From: Trichormus variabilis 0441 | GTDB taxonomy: Bacteria; Cyanobacteriota; Cyanobacteriia; Cyanobacteriales; Nostocaceae | Length of the DNA: 64,000 bases | Assembly: GCF_009856605.1 (NCBI RefSeq) | Contig: NZ_CP047242.1 | Span: 1,610,001-1,674,000 of the forward strand | Reading direction: 5' to 3' | Part shown: piece by piece, positions 25,978 through 34,890 of the stretch | How the letters are laid out: each line of letters begins with the position of its first letter | Position numbering within the stretch: position 1 is the stretch's first letter | Notes under the pieces: model-generated | The model's database searches: none | What the model was told of the DNA's origin: nothing | The model's input: only the letters and a program-made list of their open reading frames with translations | Position numbers and translations under genes: made by a program

Positions 25978-26958
25978 ATGATAAGTCCATTAAAATTTCT
26001 CCTAAGTCTGCAATTAAAACACCTCAAAAATAGTCAAATAAATAAAGGATTTACCTTAATTGAGCTGCTAGTAGCCATTATTTTGGCTGTATTAGTCATA
26101 ACACCTTTAATGGGGTTTATGATTAGTGTGTTAAACAGCGATCGCCAAGAACAAGCAAAAGCCACTACTGAACAAGAAATTCAAGCAGCATTAGATTACA
26201 TGGCACGCGATTTACAGCAAGCTGTATATATATATGATGCTGATGGAATAACCAGAGATCGGAATACTACTACTGTTGCTAGTTCAGGAATTAGAGACCA
26301 AATACCGCCTGTTAAATCTGCGCCTAATTGTAGCCCTACTGGTGCTAGTAATACCAATGTTTGTACTCCTATACTAGTTTTTTGGAAACGGGAATTTGTC
26401 GCCAACAGTGTTGGTGTTGGTTCTGCAACTGACACTGTAAGAGATGATGGTTTTGCTTATTCGTTAGTGGCTTACTATTTAATCACCAATCCCAATGCTG
26501 CTAACCCTACATGGTCACCTTCCGCGCGGATTGGCAGATTTGAACTTCGCGGTTCAGTCAATGCTGCTTACTCCAACGCTACAGCAAATACAGGCTTTAA
26601 TCCACCACCACTATCAGACACTTTTACTGGTTCTACACTCAAGGAAAAAATGAACCAATGGCAGACCGCACTCGGTGCATCAGGTAGTTATACTCAACGT
26701 GTAGAAACTTTAGTTGATTTCATTAGTACGACTAGCCCGGCAATTACTTGCCCTGCGCCAAAACTTGTAGGAAGCCCAACAAGTGGATTTTCAGCTTGTG
26801 TCGATTCCGCAGAAGTAGTGGCACAAGTTTATTTAAGAGGTAATGCTTTTGTTCGCCTGAACAATAACAATAATATTGCCTTTAACAATAATGTTGCTAC
26901 TTATTTCCCCAATGGCAGCATTCGCGCCCAAGGTAGGGGATTTCTCTTTACTAAATAA
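25978..26958 (+). CDS. hpsC: pseudopilin HpsC
   Basis: A 326-residue minor pseudopilin. The processing site NKGFTLIELLVAIILAV lies near residue 24, with Glu at +5, and the N-terminal helix runs into EQAKATTEQEIQAALDYMARDLQQ, a signature of the GspJ/PilW type of pseudopilin. The long globular domain contains Cys pairs and many Asn and Thr. A good ribosome-binding site (AAGGGAAG) precedes the ATG. It follows hpsB and precedes hpsD by 38 bases, so the three are probably one transcript. The role is as part of the pilus-like apparatus for polysaccharide export, by comparison with the known hps locus. Confidence 0.9.
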   Translation: MISPLKFLLSLQLKHLKNSQINKGFTLIELLVAIILAVLVITPLMGFMISVLNSDRQEQAKATTEQEIQAALDYMARDLQQAVYIYDADGITRDRNTTTVASSGIRDQIPPVKSAPNCSPTGASNTNVCTPILVFWKREFVANSVGVGSATDTVRDDGFAYSLVAYYLITNPNAANPTWSPSARIGRFELRGSVNAAYSNATANTGFNPPPLSDTFTGSTLKEKMNQWQTALGASGSYTQRVETLVDFISTTSPAITCPAPKLVGSPTSGFSACVDSAEVVAQVYLRGNAFVRLNNNNNIAFNNNVATYFPNGSIRAQGRGFLFTK

Positions 26959-26996
26959 CTTTTATAACTCCTTTAGTTAATGAATCAAAGGATAGT

Positions 26997-27674
26997 ATGT
27001 ACAGTGTAGCTTTATTAACGTTACAAAAATTCAATTGCAATCTTCTATTAGTAAGATTGCGACAGCGAAACCTGATAGGAAAGCACCTTTATATACTTGA
27101 ATCTAGGAAACTAGATGCAGGTTTTAGTTTGGTAGAAATGATCGCAGTTGTACTAATGATAGGTATATTAGCAGCGATCGCCCTACCCAGTTGGTCTGCT
27201 TATGTCAACCGCCAAAGAGTTACTAAAGCTAATGAGGTTGTTTTGTCCGCAATACAAGACGCACAAAGGCAAGCTAAACAAAAAAAACTGAGCTACAGTG
27301 TCAGCTTCAAAACAGACAATAATATCCCGCAGCTTGCAGTTTATTCAGGTACAACACCAACTAACTGGCGTAATTTAGGTGAAGATTTAGACATTAAAAC
27401 GGGGACAATGAGACTTGGCACAAACCTCAGTAACGTAAACACTGCTAGCGCCTCTGTTACCTATGCTGCAAATTTTAATACTAGCGCCCCACAAACAATT
27501 ACTTTCGACTACATGGGGACTTTAGCAAATGCAAACTTTGGTACGCCGCCTACGGGTTCAGATGAAGCACCTGGAATCAAAGTTGTTGTAGCCAATAACA
27601 ACATCAAGCGCTGCGTCATCTTAAAAACTCTCTTAGGTGCAACACTTACTGATAAAGATGATAAATGCAATTAA
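26997..27674 (+). CDS. hpsD: pseudopilin HpsD
   Basis: A 225-residue pseudopilin. The prepilin motif is DAGFSLVEMIAVVLMIGIL, with the Gly near residue 41 and Glu at +5. A GspH/FimT-like pattern follows (AIQDAQRQAKQKKLSYSVSF), and the C-terminus has IKRCVILKTLLGA, nearly the same as the end of HpsH (IKRCVYVSTILGA). The leader of about 40 residues before the processing site is long, so a later start is possible, but no internal Met occurs before it. The gene ends just before a weak terminator, so hpsBCD looks like one transcription unit. Confidence 0.88.
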   Translation: MYSVALLTLQKFNCNLLLVRLRQRNLIGKHLYILESRKLDAGFSLVEMIAVVLMIGILAAIALPSWSAYVNRQRVTKANEVVLSAIQDAQRQAKQKKLSYSVSFKTDNNIPQLAVYSGTTPTNWRNLGEDLDIKTGTMRLGTNLSNVNTASASVTYAANFNTSAPQTITFDYMGTLANANFGTPPTGSDEAPGIKVVVANNNIKRCVILKTLLGATLTDKDDKCN

Positions 27675-27678
27675 ACAG

Positions 27679-27703
27679 ATATTGATGTAGCAATATTTTT
27701 TTT
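27679..27703 (+). terminator. weak terminator after hpsD
   Basis: A 6-bp stem (ATATTG and CAATAT) followed by eight T residues, 5 bases after the hpsD stop codon. The stem is short and A+T-rich, so termination may be partial. Confidence 0.45.
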
Positions 27704-28060
27704 AAAACTCCATATAAATACTGTACGATAAACTGCTCCTTCAACGCAAAATTGAAATACAGGGTGCAGGTTTTAAGTTTTAGGAATTCCAGGCTGCATA
27801 TTTTATGGACTATATGAATACCTAGAATGTGTAGCCCACAATATTTTCATTTCAATTCGACAATCAACTTACTCAAAATATAACTTGCAAGAGATGCCAA
27901 GAAGTCACAAAAATGTTTTTTATGACTTATATTTACCATCTTTAAATTAAATACTTGCTCGTCATCAGTTATAGCCTAGCTTCAAATAAATTCGATCAAA
28001 TATTTGACATCTTCCAGTCACCTCCAAACGACAAACAAATCCAAATAAAACTTGTGAAAA
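27704..28060 (+). promoter_or_regulatory. intergenic region before hpsE
   Basis: About 360 A+T-rich bases without a gene. It probably holds a promoter for the glycosyltransferase block hpsE-G. No ribosome-binding site is obvious before hpsE. Confidence 0.4.
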
Positions 28061-29032
28061 ATGAGTAAAAACATTGATTTTACCGTAGCCATCCCCACTT
28101 ACAATGGTGCAAATCGCTTACCTGAACTGTTAGAGAGGTTGCGAAATCAAATTAACACCGAGAATATTTCTTGGGAAATTATTGTTGTCGATAATAACAG
28201 CACCGATAACACAGCCCAAGTTGTACAACAGTACCAAGAAAACTGGCAATATCCCTATCCTTTGAAATATTATTTTGAAGCTAAACAAGGTGCAGCCTAC
28301 GCCAGAAAAAAAGGTGTTGAAGTTTCTTCAGGACAACTAATAGGTTTTTTAGATGATGATAACTATCCCACACCTACATGGGTAGCAGCAGCTTTTGCTT
28401 TTGCTCAACAGCACCCCAAGGCAGGGGCTTATGGTAGCCAAATCCACCCAGATTGGGAAGTTGAACCACCAGAAGGCTTTAAGTCCATAACTCCCTTTTT
28501 AGCAATTACAGAACGTGGAAATAAACCTCTATTTTATGACCCTAGAAAAAAACTCCTCCCACCTTCTGCTGGATTAGTTGTCCGTCGGGAAGCATGGTTA
28601 GAAAGTGTACCAGACCAGCCTATTTTAACTGGTAGAGTAACTGGTAATATGCTCACTGGTGAAGATTTAGAAATGCTGTGTTATTTCCAGAAATCTGGAT
28701 GGGAAGTTTGGTATAGTCCGGAAATGGAAATTTATCATAAAATCCCAGAATCTAGGTTAAAGAAAGAGTATTTAATTCCGTTTTTTAGGGGTATTGGCCT
28801 AAGTCGATATGTCACTAGAATGACAAATCTTAAAACCTATCAAAAGCCATTTATCTTAATTGCTTACATGATAAATGATATTAGAAAGCTCATTTTACAA
28901 TTACTTAAATATGGAGACAAGATAGAAAATGATTTGGTGATAGCTTGCCAAACAGAACTTTTAATCAATAGCCTCATTAGTCCTTTTTATCTTTGGAAAA
29001 ATGGCTATTTAAATAAAGGCAGCAAGTCATAA
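28061..29032 (+). CDS. hpsE: family 2 glycosyltransferase HpsE
   Basis: A 323-residue GT-A fold glycosyltransferase. It has FTVAIPTYNGANRLPELLERL at the nucleotide-sugar site, VVDNNSTDNTAQVV, and the metal-binding acidic motif LIGFLDDDNYP; acceptor-side residues GEDLEMLCYFQKSG follow. The C-terminal region has a short hydrophobic stretch that may touch the membrane. It is a paralogue of HpsF encoded next (matching KLLPPSAGLVVR, and MEIYHKIP in both). It acts in the cytoplasm on the hormogonium polysaccharide; the sugar donor is unknown. It lies 17 bases ahead of hpsF. Confidence 0.9.
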   Translation: MSKNIDFTVAIPTYNGANRLPELLERLRNQINTENISWEIIVVDNNSTDNTAQVVQQYQENWQYPYPLKYYFEAKQGAAYARKKGVEVSSGQLIGFLDDDNYPTPTWVAAAFAFAQQHPKAGAYGSQIHPDWEVEPPEGFKSITPFLAITERGNKPLFYDPRKKLLPPSAGLVVRREAWLESVPDQPILTGRVTGNMLTGEDLEMLCYFQKSGWEVWYSPEMEIYHKIPESRLKKEYLIPFFRGIGLSRYVTRMTNLKTYQKPFILIAYMINDIRKLILQLLKYGDKIENDLVIACQTELLINSLISPFYLWKNGYLNKGSKS

Positions 29033-29049
29033 ATATGATAATTTGATTC

Positions 29050-30057
29050 ATGACACAAAAACCACAAAATTTCCGAGAACAACTAGACTTTACTGTTGCC
29101 ATCCCCACATGGAATGGTGCAGAACGTTTACCACAAGTGTTAGATAGACTATTGACTCAAAATGGTATAGAGCATTTACATTGGGAAGTTATTATTATCG
29201 ATAATAATAGCAGCGATCGCACACCTGAAGTAGTGAGTGATTACCAGAAAAAATTTACTCAATGTCAGTTGAAATATTTTCTGGAAACACAACAGGGATT
29301 AGCCTATGGAAGACTCAGAGCAATCAAGGAAGCTCAAGGTAAATTCATCGCTTTTTTAGATGATGACAACTTAGCAGCATCCGATTGGATTTTACAATCT
29401 TATAATTTTGGTGAAGAACATCCTCAAGCAGGTGCATGGAGTGGCCAAATACATGGTGATTTTGAAGTAAAACCGCCAGAGGATTTTCCGCAAATCCAGT
29501 CTTTTTTAGCAGTTCGGGAACATGGAAAAAAAGCATATAAATTTGATGCTAAAAATCTAAAGCTACCACCAGGAGCTGCACTTGTTATTCGTAAACAAGC
29601 CTGGCTGGAAAGCGTACCCCAACAGTTAGTTTTTAAGGGAAGAATTGGGAATTTAATGGTTTCTGGGGAGGATACAGAAGTTCTCCTATATATATACAAA
29701 TCTGGTTGGGAAATTTGGTACAACCCAAAAATGGAAATTTATCATAAAATTCCCCACTGGCGACTTGAAAAGAATTACTTAATAAATATAGCTCGTGGTT
29801 GTGGGTTATGTATTTTTCAACTCAGATTAATAAATGCTAAACAAGGGCAATCACCAATGATTTTACTCAGAACAATTTTAGGCAATACACGCAGGTTATT
29901 TTGGCATATCATTAAGTATAATAAGAATTTAAATAGAAATACAGTGGCAATTGTTGAATTTAATTTTTATTTAGGTAGTCTTTTGAGTCCTCTATATTCA
30001 CTAATATTTTATTGTCAAAAAATAGCAAATAAAGACATGAGTTTCAATCATGACTGA
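29050..30057 (+). CDS. hpsF: family 2 glycosyltransferase HpsF
   Basis: A 335-residue GT-A glycosyltransferase similar to HpsE over its whole length: FTVAIPTWNGAERLPQVLDRL, IIDNNSSDRTPEVV, KFIAFLDDDNLAAS, SGEDTEVLLYIYKSG and NPKMEIYHKIP. The pair is a tandem duplication that has diverged. Family 2 enzymes invert the sugar configuration and use a divalent metal bound by the DDD motif, which is intact. The gene overlaps hpsG by 8 bases (ATGACTGA), so translation of the two is coupled. The acceptor and sugar are not known. Confidence 0.9.
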   Translation: MTQKPQNFREQLDFTVAIPTWNGAERLPQVLDRLLTQNGIEHLHWEVIIIDNNSSDRTPEVVSDYQKKFTQCQLKYFLETQQGLAYGRLRAIKEAQGKFIAFLDDDNLAASDWILQSYNFGEEHPQAGAWSGQIHGDFEVKPPEDFPQIQSFLAVREHGKKAYKFDAKNLKLPPGAALVIRKQAWLESVPQQLVFKGRIGNLMVSGEDTEVLLYIYKSGWEIWYNPKMEIYHKIPHWRLEKNYLINIARGCGLCIFQLRLINAKQGQSPMILLRTILGNTRRLFWHIIKYNKNLNRNTVAIVEFNFYLGSLLSPLYSLIFYCQKIANKDMSFNHD

Positions 30058-31051
30058 ATATTTTTTCAATCCACCGACAATTTCAGTAATTATTCCAGCT
30101 TATAATTGTGAAGCCACCATCAAAGAAACAATCGAATCAGTTCTAAGGCAATCTTTCAGTGATTTTGAATTAATAGTCATCAATGATGGCTCACAAGATA
30201 ACACTTTAGATGTTGTTTACCAAGTACAAGATTCACGAATTAAGATATTTTCTTTTGAGAATGCTGGCGGAAATATTAGTCGAAATCGCGGTCTGAATAT
30301 TTCCCAGGGTAAGTTCATCAGTTTCTTAGATGCAGATGATATTTGGATGCCTGATAAGCTCCAATCTCAGTTGGAAGCTTTATACAAAAACCCTGGGTTT
30401 CATGTTGCTTATAGCTGGACTGATTATATTGATAAAGATGGTAATTTTTTAGCTTCAGGTAAACGCGTTACTCTGAGTGGCGATGTCTATCAGAAGTTAT
30501 TGATTAACAATTTTTTAGAGAATGGTTCTAATCCTTTAATTCTCAGAGAGGCTTTAGTTGAACTGGAGGGATTTGATCAATCATTAAAAGCTGCTCAAGA
30601 TTGGGATATGTGGCTGCGATTAGCAGAAAAATATTCTTTTGTATCTGTACCTCTTGTACAAATACTGTATCGAGTCAGTAGTAATTCTTTATCAGCCAAT
30701 CTTGTTAGACAAGAAAGATATTCCTTGCAAGTACTTGAGAAAGCTTATCAAGCCAGACCTACAATTGGTAAGCATCTTTTGCATTTAAGTATAGCCAATA
30801 TTTATAAATATCTGACTTGTAAAGCCTTACAAAAGCCATATTCTCGACATAATGGTTTGACGGCTATTAAATTTCTGTGGAAATATATTCTGTATGATTC
30901 AGCTAGACAAAAAAGAATTAGCGCTACACTCAAACTTTTTTTAAAGTCTGTGATCATCATGATGTTACCTCCTGGCGTATCTACGTTATTACTAACACAA
31001 GTAAAGAAAAAATCCCCAAAACCGGAACTATCAATCATTTCAGGCAGTTAA
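30050..31051 (+). CDS. hpsG: family 2 glycosyltransferase HpsG
   Basis: A 333-residue GT-A glycosyltransferase of the WcaA/CpsF type. Motifs: ISVIIPAYNCEATIKETIESVL, VINDGSQDNTLDVV, FISFLDADDIWMP (the DAD metal site) and QDWDMWLRLAEKY near residue 188. It differs from HpsE and HpsF in motif details, so it probably transfers to a different position. The start codon overlaps the end of hpsF by 8 bases. A C-terminal basic helix (SVIIMMLPPGVSTLL) may attach the enzyme to the membrane. It works with HpsE, HpsF and HpsK on the gliding polysaccharide by locus analogy. Confidence 0.9.
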   Translation: MTEYFFNPPTISVIIPAYNCEATIKETIESVLRQSFSDFELIVINDGSQDNTLDVVYQVQDSRIKIFSFENAGGNISRNRGLNISQGKFISFLDADDIWMPDKLQSQLEALYKNPGFHVAYSWTDYIDKDGNFLASGKRVTLSGDVYQKLLINNFLENGSNPLILREALVELEGFDQSLKAAQDWDMWLRLAEKYSFVSVPLVQILYRVSSNSLSANLVRQERYSLQVLEKAYQARPTIGKHLLHLSIANIYKYLTCKALQKPYSRHNGLTAIKFLWKYILYDSARQKRISATLKLFLKSVIIMMLPPGVSTLLLTQVKKKSPKPELSIISGS

Positions 31052-31073
31052 AATCTGCTTAAAATATATCAAG

Positions 31074-31631
31074 GTGCTTCTACTACATCTAATTAATAAA
31101 AAAAATTTCCTAGAGTGTCATTCTCATCGGGGTTATACACTTCCAGAAATATTGGCAGTTATTCTCATGCTTGGGATACTAGCATCTTTGACACTACCTT
31201 ACTGGTTAACTTTTATAGATACTCAACGCCTCAACAAAGCTCAAAACGAAGTTTATAACGCTATGCGACAAGCCCAAAGCCAAGCTAGTAAAGAAAAATT
31301 GACGTGGCAAGCCAGCTTCCGCGAGCAAAATGGTATAGTTCAATGGGCAGTTCATCCCGCTAGTGTCAGCCCTACTAATGCTAATTGGAATAATCTAGAT
31401 TCTCGTGTGCGTTTAGATGGAGAAACGACTTTACAGCAATCAAACGGTGTGAGGCGAATTCAATTTGATTATCAAGGAAGTGTTAAACAACCACCTCTAG
31501 GCAGGATTACTTTATCCAGTCAGTCTAGAGATAGGATTAAGCGTTGCGTCTATGTTTCGACAATTTTAGGAGCAATGCGTACAGCAAAAGAGCGTAATAG
31601 GGCTAATAGCGGTGGTGACTATTGCTATTAA
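31074..31631 (+). CDS. hpsH: pseudopilin HpsH
   Basis: A 185-residue GspH/FimT-like pseudopilin. The processing site is RGYTLPEILAVILMLGIL near residue 19-20, with Glu at +5 after a Pro, an unusual position-4 residue. The N-terminal helix continues into DTQRLNKAQNEVYNAMRQAQ, and the C-terminus carries IKRCVYVSTILGAM, close to HpsD. The start codon is GTG at 31074, 22 bases after hpsG. HpsD and HpsH are therefore paralogues split by the glycosyltransferase genes. Function is inferred from the known locus. Confidence 0.87.
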   Translation: MLLLHLINKKNFLECHSHRGYTLPEILAVILMLGILASLTLPYWLTFIDTQRLNKAQNEVYNAMRQAQSQASKEKLTWQASFREQNGIVQWAVHPASVSPTNANWNNLDSRVRLDGETTLQQSNGVRRIQFDYQGSVKQPPLGRITLSSQSRDRIKRCVYVSTILGAMRTAKERNRANSGGDYCY

Positions 31632-31663
31632 GATATTTTTAATTAGCTTAAACAAGGTATTGT

Positions 31664-32314
31664 GTGCTGAAATCATCGGAAACTTTACAACAGCACTTAA
31701 TTATTTTTACGCGCTATCCAGAACCTGGGAAAACAAAAACCAGATTGATACCTGCTTTAGGTAGTATTGGCGCTGCCAACCTGCAACGGCAAATGACTGA
31801 ATATACCTTATTTCAAGTCAAGCAACTGCAAAAGTTAATTAACATATCTTTAGAAATGCGGTTTGCAGGGGGTGACTTGCAACTTATGCAAGATTGGCTT
31901 GGCGCTGACTTGGTTTACCAGTCTCAAGGTGATGGAGATTTGGGTTCACGGATGGCGCGATCGCTGTATGATTCCTTTCAAGGTCAGGCAAAGCAAGTTG
32001 TCATTATCGGTACCGATTGTCCTGGATTAAATTCTCAGATTCTTGCTCAAGCTTTTGAACAAATTTATACAGTTGACTTAGTGCTTGGCCCAGCCATTGA
32101 TGGTGGTTACTACTTAATTGCTTTACGCCGCTTCATCCCCGAATTATTTGCCAATATCGACTGGGGAACTTCGCAAGTATTACAGCAAACTGTGGATATT
32201 GCTCATAAACTTAACCTCTCATATCATCACTTACCACCGTTGGCTGACGTTGATAGACCAGATGATCTAACCATTTGGCAACGAATTTGGGAAACAGAAG
32301 TTAAGATGATGTAG
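31664..32314 (+). CDS. hpsI: DUF2064/TIGR04282 glycosyltransferase-like protein HpsI
   Basis: A 216-residue protein of the DUF2064 (TIGR04282) family, a GT-A-like nucleotidyl or glycosyl transferase group related to CofC and to arsenosugar biosynthesis proteins. It shows IFTRYPEPGKTKTRLIPALG at the nucleotide site, the QSQGDGDLGSRMARSL segment, IIGTDCPGL (the metal-binding DxP) and LVLGPAIDGGYYLI. The start is GTG at 31664. Its position between hpsH and hpsJ supports the hpsI name, although the family also occurs outside hps loci. It probably acts on a nucleotide-linked sugar in the same pathway. Confidence 0.82.
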   Translation: MLKSSETLQQHLIIFTRYPEPGKTKTRLIPALGSIGAANLQRQMTEYTLFQVKQLQKLINISLEMRFAGGDLQLMQDWLGADLVYQSQGDGDLGSRMARSLYDSFQGQAKQVVIIGTDCPGLNSQILAQAFEQIYTVDLVLGPAIDGGYYLIALRRFIPELFANIDWGTSQVLQQTVDIAHKLNLSYHHLPPLADVDRPDDLTIWQRIWETEVKMM

Positions 32315-32563
32315 GTCAATGTATCTCATTTGTCCTTGTATTATATAATACCTGATAATTTTAATCCCACTCTAGAAAACCGATGCCAATGTGGTGCAGT
32401 TTCCAACCCAGAGGTAAAAATTTTGTAACATGGTGGCATTGCGTTTTATTTCATATATATGGGTAGATTCATATAACAAGCAAGGTTACGGGAGCGATAT
32501 TCAAGTAACTTTAAAGAGGACAATCACTCAATCTAAACTCAGTACATACCAATTTGAAAAACT

Positions 32564-33406
32564 ATGGTTAACCGCTTTGCTGCTGTAAATGCCTCCCTTA
32601 TCCTCAAAATTGTGGGGATAGTCTTAATTGTCTCGTTTTTGCTAGATTTTCTGATTCTGTTATTGCCATTCCAACCCACAGACAGGTTATGGCAAATTAA
32701 CCTAGCAACAGCGTTAGTTGACCGGGGTATTGTCCCTTTGGTTGGCTTGGGAGCATTGTTTACTGGCTATTGGATGGACAGTGCTAGCGATGGTGGCCCA
32801 AGAGGGTTTGATTTAAGATTTCCCGTTTTAATACTCTCCAGCCTTTTGGGTTTAATGTTCCTGCTGATTTTTCCCTTACATCTCAATAATGTGAGACAAG
32901 CCAGCGTACAAACAGTAAACCAAATCAATCAAGAGGCAGACCAGGCAGAAAACCAACTCAAAAATCAGTTAGCTCAATTTCAAGCCCAAGCCAATACCGA
33001 GCAAGGAAAGGCTCAATTAGAGCAATTGCGTACCCAAGCCAAAGCTCAATTTACTGAACTGTTGCGAGATGATCAAAAATATCAACAAGCTTTAAATAAT
33101 TCTCAACTTCCAGCAGCGCAGAAAGAATTACTCAAGAAATTTAAAGCCAATCCTCAAGAATTAGATCAGTTTATCGCCCAGCAAACAGATCCTCAAGGAC
33201 TGGCTAATCAAAGATTGAACCAAATTCGCCAGCGAAAAGAAGACGCTGCGAAGCAAGCTAGAGATAATGCGTGGAAATCTGGACTGCGAATTGGGATTAG
33301 CAGTTTAATCTTGTCTATTGGCTACATCATTATTGGTTGGTCAGGACTCAGAGCTAGTGGTGCTTTTCAAGGTGGTGGACGTAAGGGTAAAGTACCTGCA
33401 CGTTAA
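32564..33406 (+). CDS. hpsJ: HpsJ-like membrane protein with a coiled coil
   Basis: A 280-residue membrane protein. Hydrophobic segments: residues about 15-37 (VGIVLIVSFLLDFLILLLP), 53-70, 87-108 (VLILSSLLGLMFLLIFPL) and 245-265 (ISSLILSIGYIIIGWSGL). Between the third and fourth lies a Gln-rich coiled coil of about 120 residues (with TVNQINQEADQAENQLKNQL and more heptads). This layout and gene order match HpsJ, a family also linked to cyanoexosortase loci. It may anchor or scaffold the export machinery in the cytoplasmic membrane; no catalytic motif is seen. A 249-base gap precedes it, so its own promoter is likely. Confidence 0.82.
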   Translation: MVNRFAAVNASLILKIVGIVLIVSFLLDFLILLLPFQPTDRLWQINLATALVDRGIVPLVGLGALFTGYWMDSASDGGPRGFDLRFPVLILSSLLGLMFLLIFPLHLNNVRQASVQTVNQINQEADQAENQLKNQLAQFQAQANTEQGKAQLEQLRTQAKAQFTELLRDDQKYQQALNNSQLPAAQKELLKKFKANPQELDQFIAQQTDPQGLANQRLNQIRQRKEDAAKQARDNAWKSGLRIGISSLILSIGYIIIGWSGLRASGAFQGGGRKGKVPAR

Positions 33407-33414
33407 TTTCAGGT

Positions 33415-33453
33415 AGGGCTAGGCAGTGCTTGTTACTTAGCACTCTTAGCCCT
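33415..33453 (+). promoter_or_regulatory. hairpin between hpsJ and hpsK
   Basis: AGGGCTAGGCAGTGCT (33415-33430) pairs with AGCACTCTTAGCCCT (33439-33453), with a small bulge and an 8-base loop. It starts 8 bases after hpsJ. No U-tract follows, so it may be a processing or stability hairpin and not a strict terminator. Confidence 0.55.
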
Positions 33454-33551
33454 GTAGTTAGCCGTAGGGTAAAAGACCTATGGACAGTTGAGAATCATTT
33501 CTGGAAATGAAAGATACCTAGCATTTAGCAAAATTACTGTAAGACTGGGCA

Positions 33552-34448
33552 ATGTTTTCTATTTACATTCTGACTTATAACGAAGAACTAGATATTGCAG
33601 GTTGTATAGAATCAGCGATGTTATCGGATGACATCATCGTTGTAGATTCATGTAGTAGCGATCGCACTGTAGAAATCGCCAATCGTTATCCCATTCGTGT
33701 TGTGCAGCACGCCTTTGAAAGCCACGGTCGCCAACGAACCTGGATGCTAGAGTCTCTCCCACCGAAACACCAATGGGTATATATTCTCGAAGCTGATGAG
33801 CGGATGACACCGGAGTTATTTGCCGAGTGTGAACAAGCAATTACAACTTCCAAATACATTGGTTACTACGTTGCTGAACGGGTGATGTTCATGAACCGAT
33901 GGATTCGCTACAGCACTCAATATCCCCGTTATCAGATGCGTTTGTTCCGACATGGTAAAGTTTGGTTTACCGACTACGGACATACAGAACGAGAAGTTTG
34001 TGAAGGTGCTACCAGCTTTCTTAAAGAGACCTATCCTCACTACACTTGCAGCAAGGGTTTGAGCCGTTGGATTGAAAAACATAACCGTTATTCTACGGAT
34101 GAAGCGAAAGAGACTTTATATCAATTAGAAAATGGCAAGGTTGACTGGCGAGATTTATTGTTTGGTAAATCGGAAGTTGCTAGGCGGCGTGCGTTAAAAG
34201 ACTTATCTCTACGACTACCAGCCAGACCTTTGTTACGTTTTCTATATATGTACTTTCTTTTAGGCGGTTGTCTAGATGGACGTGCAGGAATGGCTTGGTG
34301 TACATTACAAGCTTTTTATGAATACCTAATTTTGTTGAAAGCCTGGGAAATGAAATATCTACCCATCCCTAGTTTAGAACCAGAGATAGTTTCTAGCAGC
34401 GACAGCAAACAGGAAGCCGCAAGAGAGGAACTAGGGTCGAGGGATTAA
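33552..34448 (+). CDS. hpsK: family 2 glycosyltransferase HpsK
   Basis: A 298-residue GT-A glycosyltransferase of the WaaE/KdtX-like type. Motifs: YILTYNEELDIAGCIES, VVDSCSSDRTVEIAN, the acidic site EADERMTPEL, and MNRWIRYSTQYPRYQMRLFRHG. Residues about 220-250 hold a hydrophobic segment (LLRFLYMYFLLGGCLDG) that probably contacts the membrane. It is the last gene of the hps locus. The bacterial homologues of this subgroup add core sugars to lipid-linked acceptors, which would fit an early step, but this is inference. The C-terminal tail is Ser- and Glu-rich. Confidence 0.88.
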   Translation: MFSIYILTYNEELDIAGCIESAMLSDDIIVVDSCSSDRTVEIANRYPIRVVQHAFESHGRQRTWMLESLPPKHQWVYILEADERMTPELFAECEQAITTSKYIGYYVAERVMFMNRWIRYSTQYPRYQMRLFRHGKVWFTDYGHTEREVCEGATSFLKETYPHYTCSKGLSRWIEKHNRYSTDEAKETLYQLENGKVDWRDLLFGKSEVARRRALKDLSLRLPARPLLRFLYMYFLLGGCLDGRAGMAWCTLQAFYEYLILLKAWEMKYLPIPSLEPEIVSSSDSKQEAAREELGSRD

Positions 34449-34890
34449 ACGCTAGAGTCATGATTTCATCTAGCTCAAAACTGACATAATTCTTAAGCTC
34501 ACAAATAATAGGTTAAAATTTATAAAAATATATTTTCATAAACATCCCTAGAGTTTAGTTGTTGTAAATTGAAAGCATATCGTTCTCATCAATTTACTGG
34601 ACTTGTTTTTACAGTCATGTCAGCTTTCAACATATCGCGGTAGGATTGTAATAACTAAGAAATTAGCAACAATCATTTACAAGTTGTACAAAGAAAAGTA
34701 AAGTCCTCACAGATAAACTAGTTTTTGTGCTAACTGGAATCTGCTTATGTAAACAAGTATCGAAGAAACTTATTTCCGAGTGAATGCTGGGAAATGGCTT
34801 GGTTACAGTTACAAGACTTGTCTTTGAGACTGAGAGTTGCAGTATAAAGGCTACAAGTTATATCTGAATTAATTAGACAAATTAACTGGA
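34449..34890. other. intergenic region after the hps locus
   Basis: 442 A+T-rich bases. I see no gene, RNA or strong hairpin. It must include the promoter of the DUF502 gene. Confidence 0.5.
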
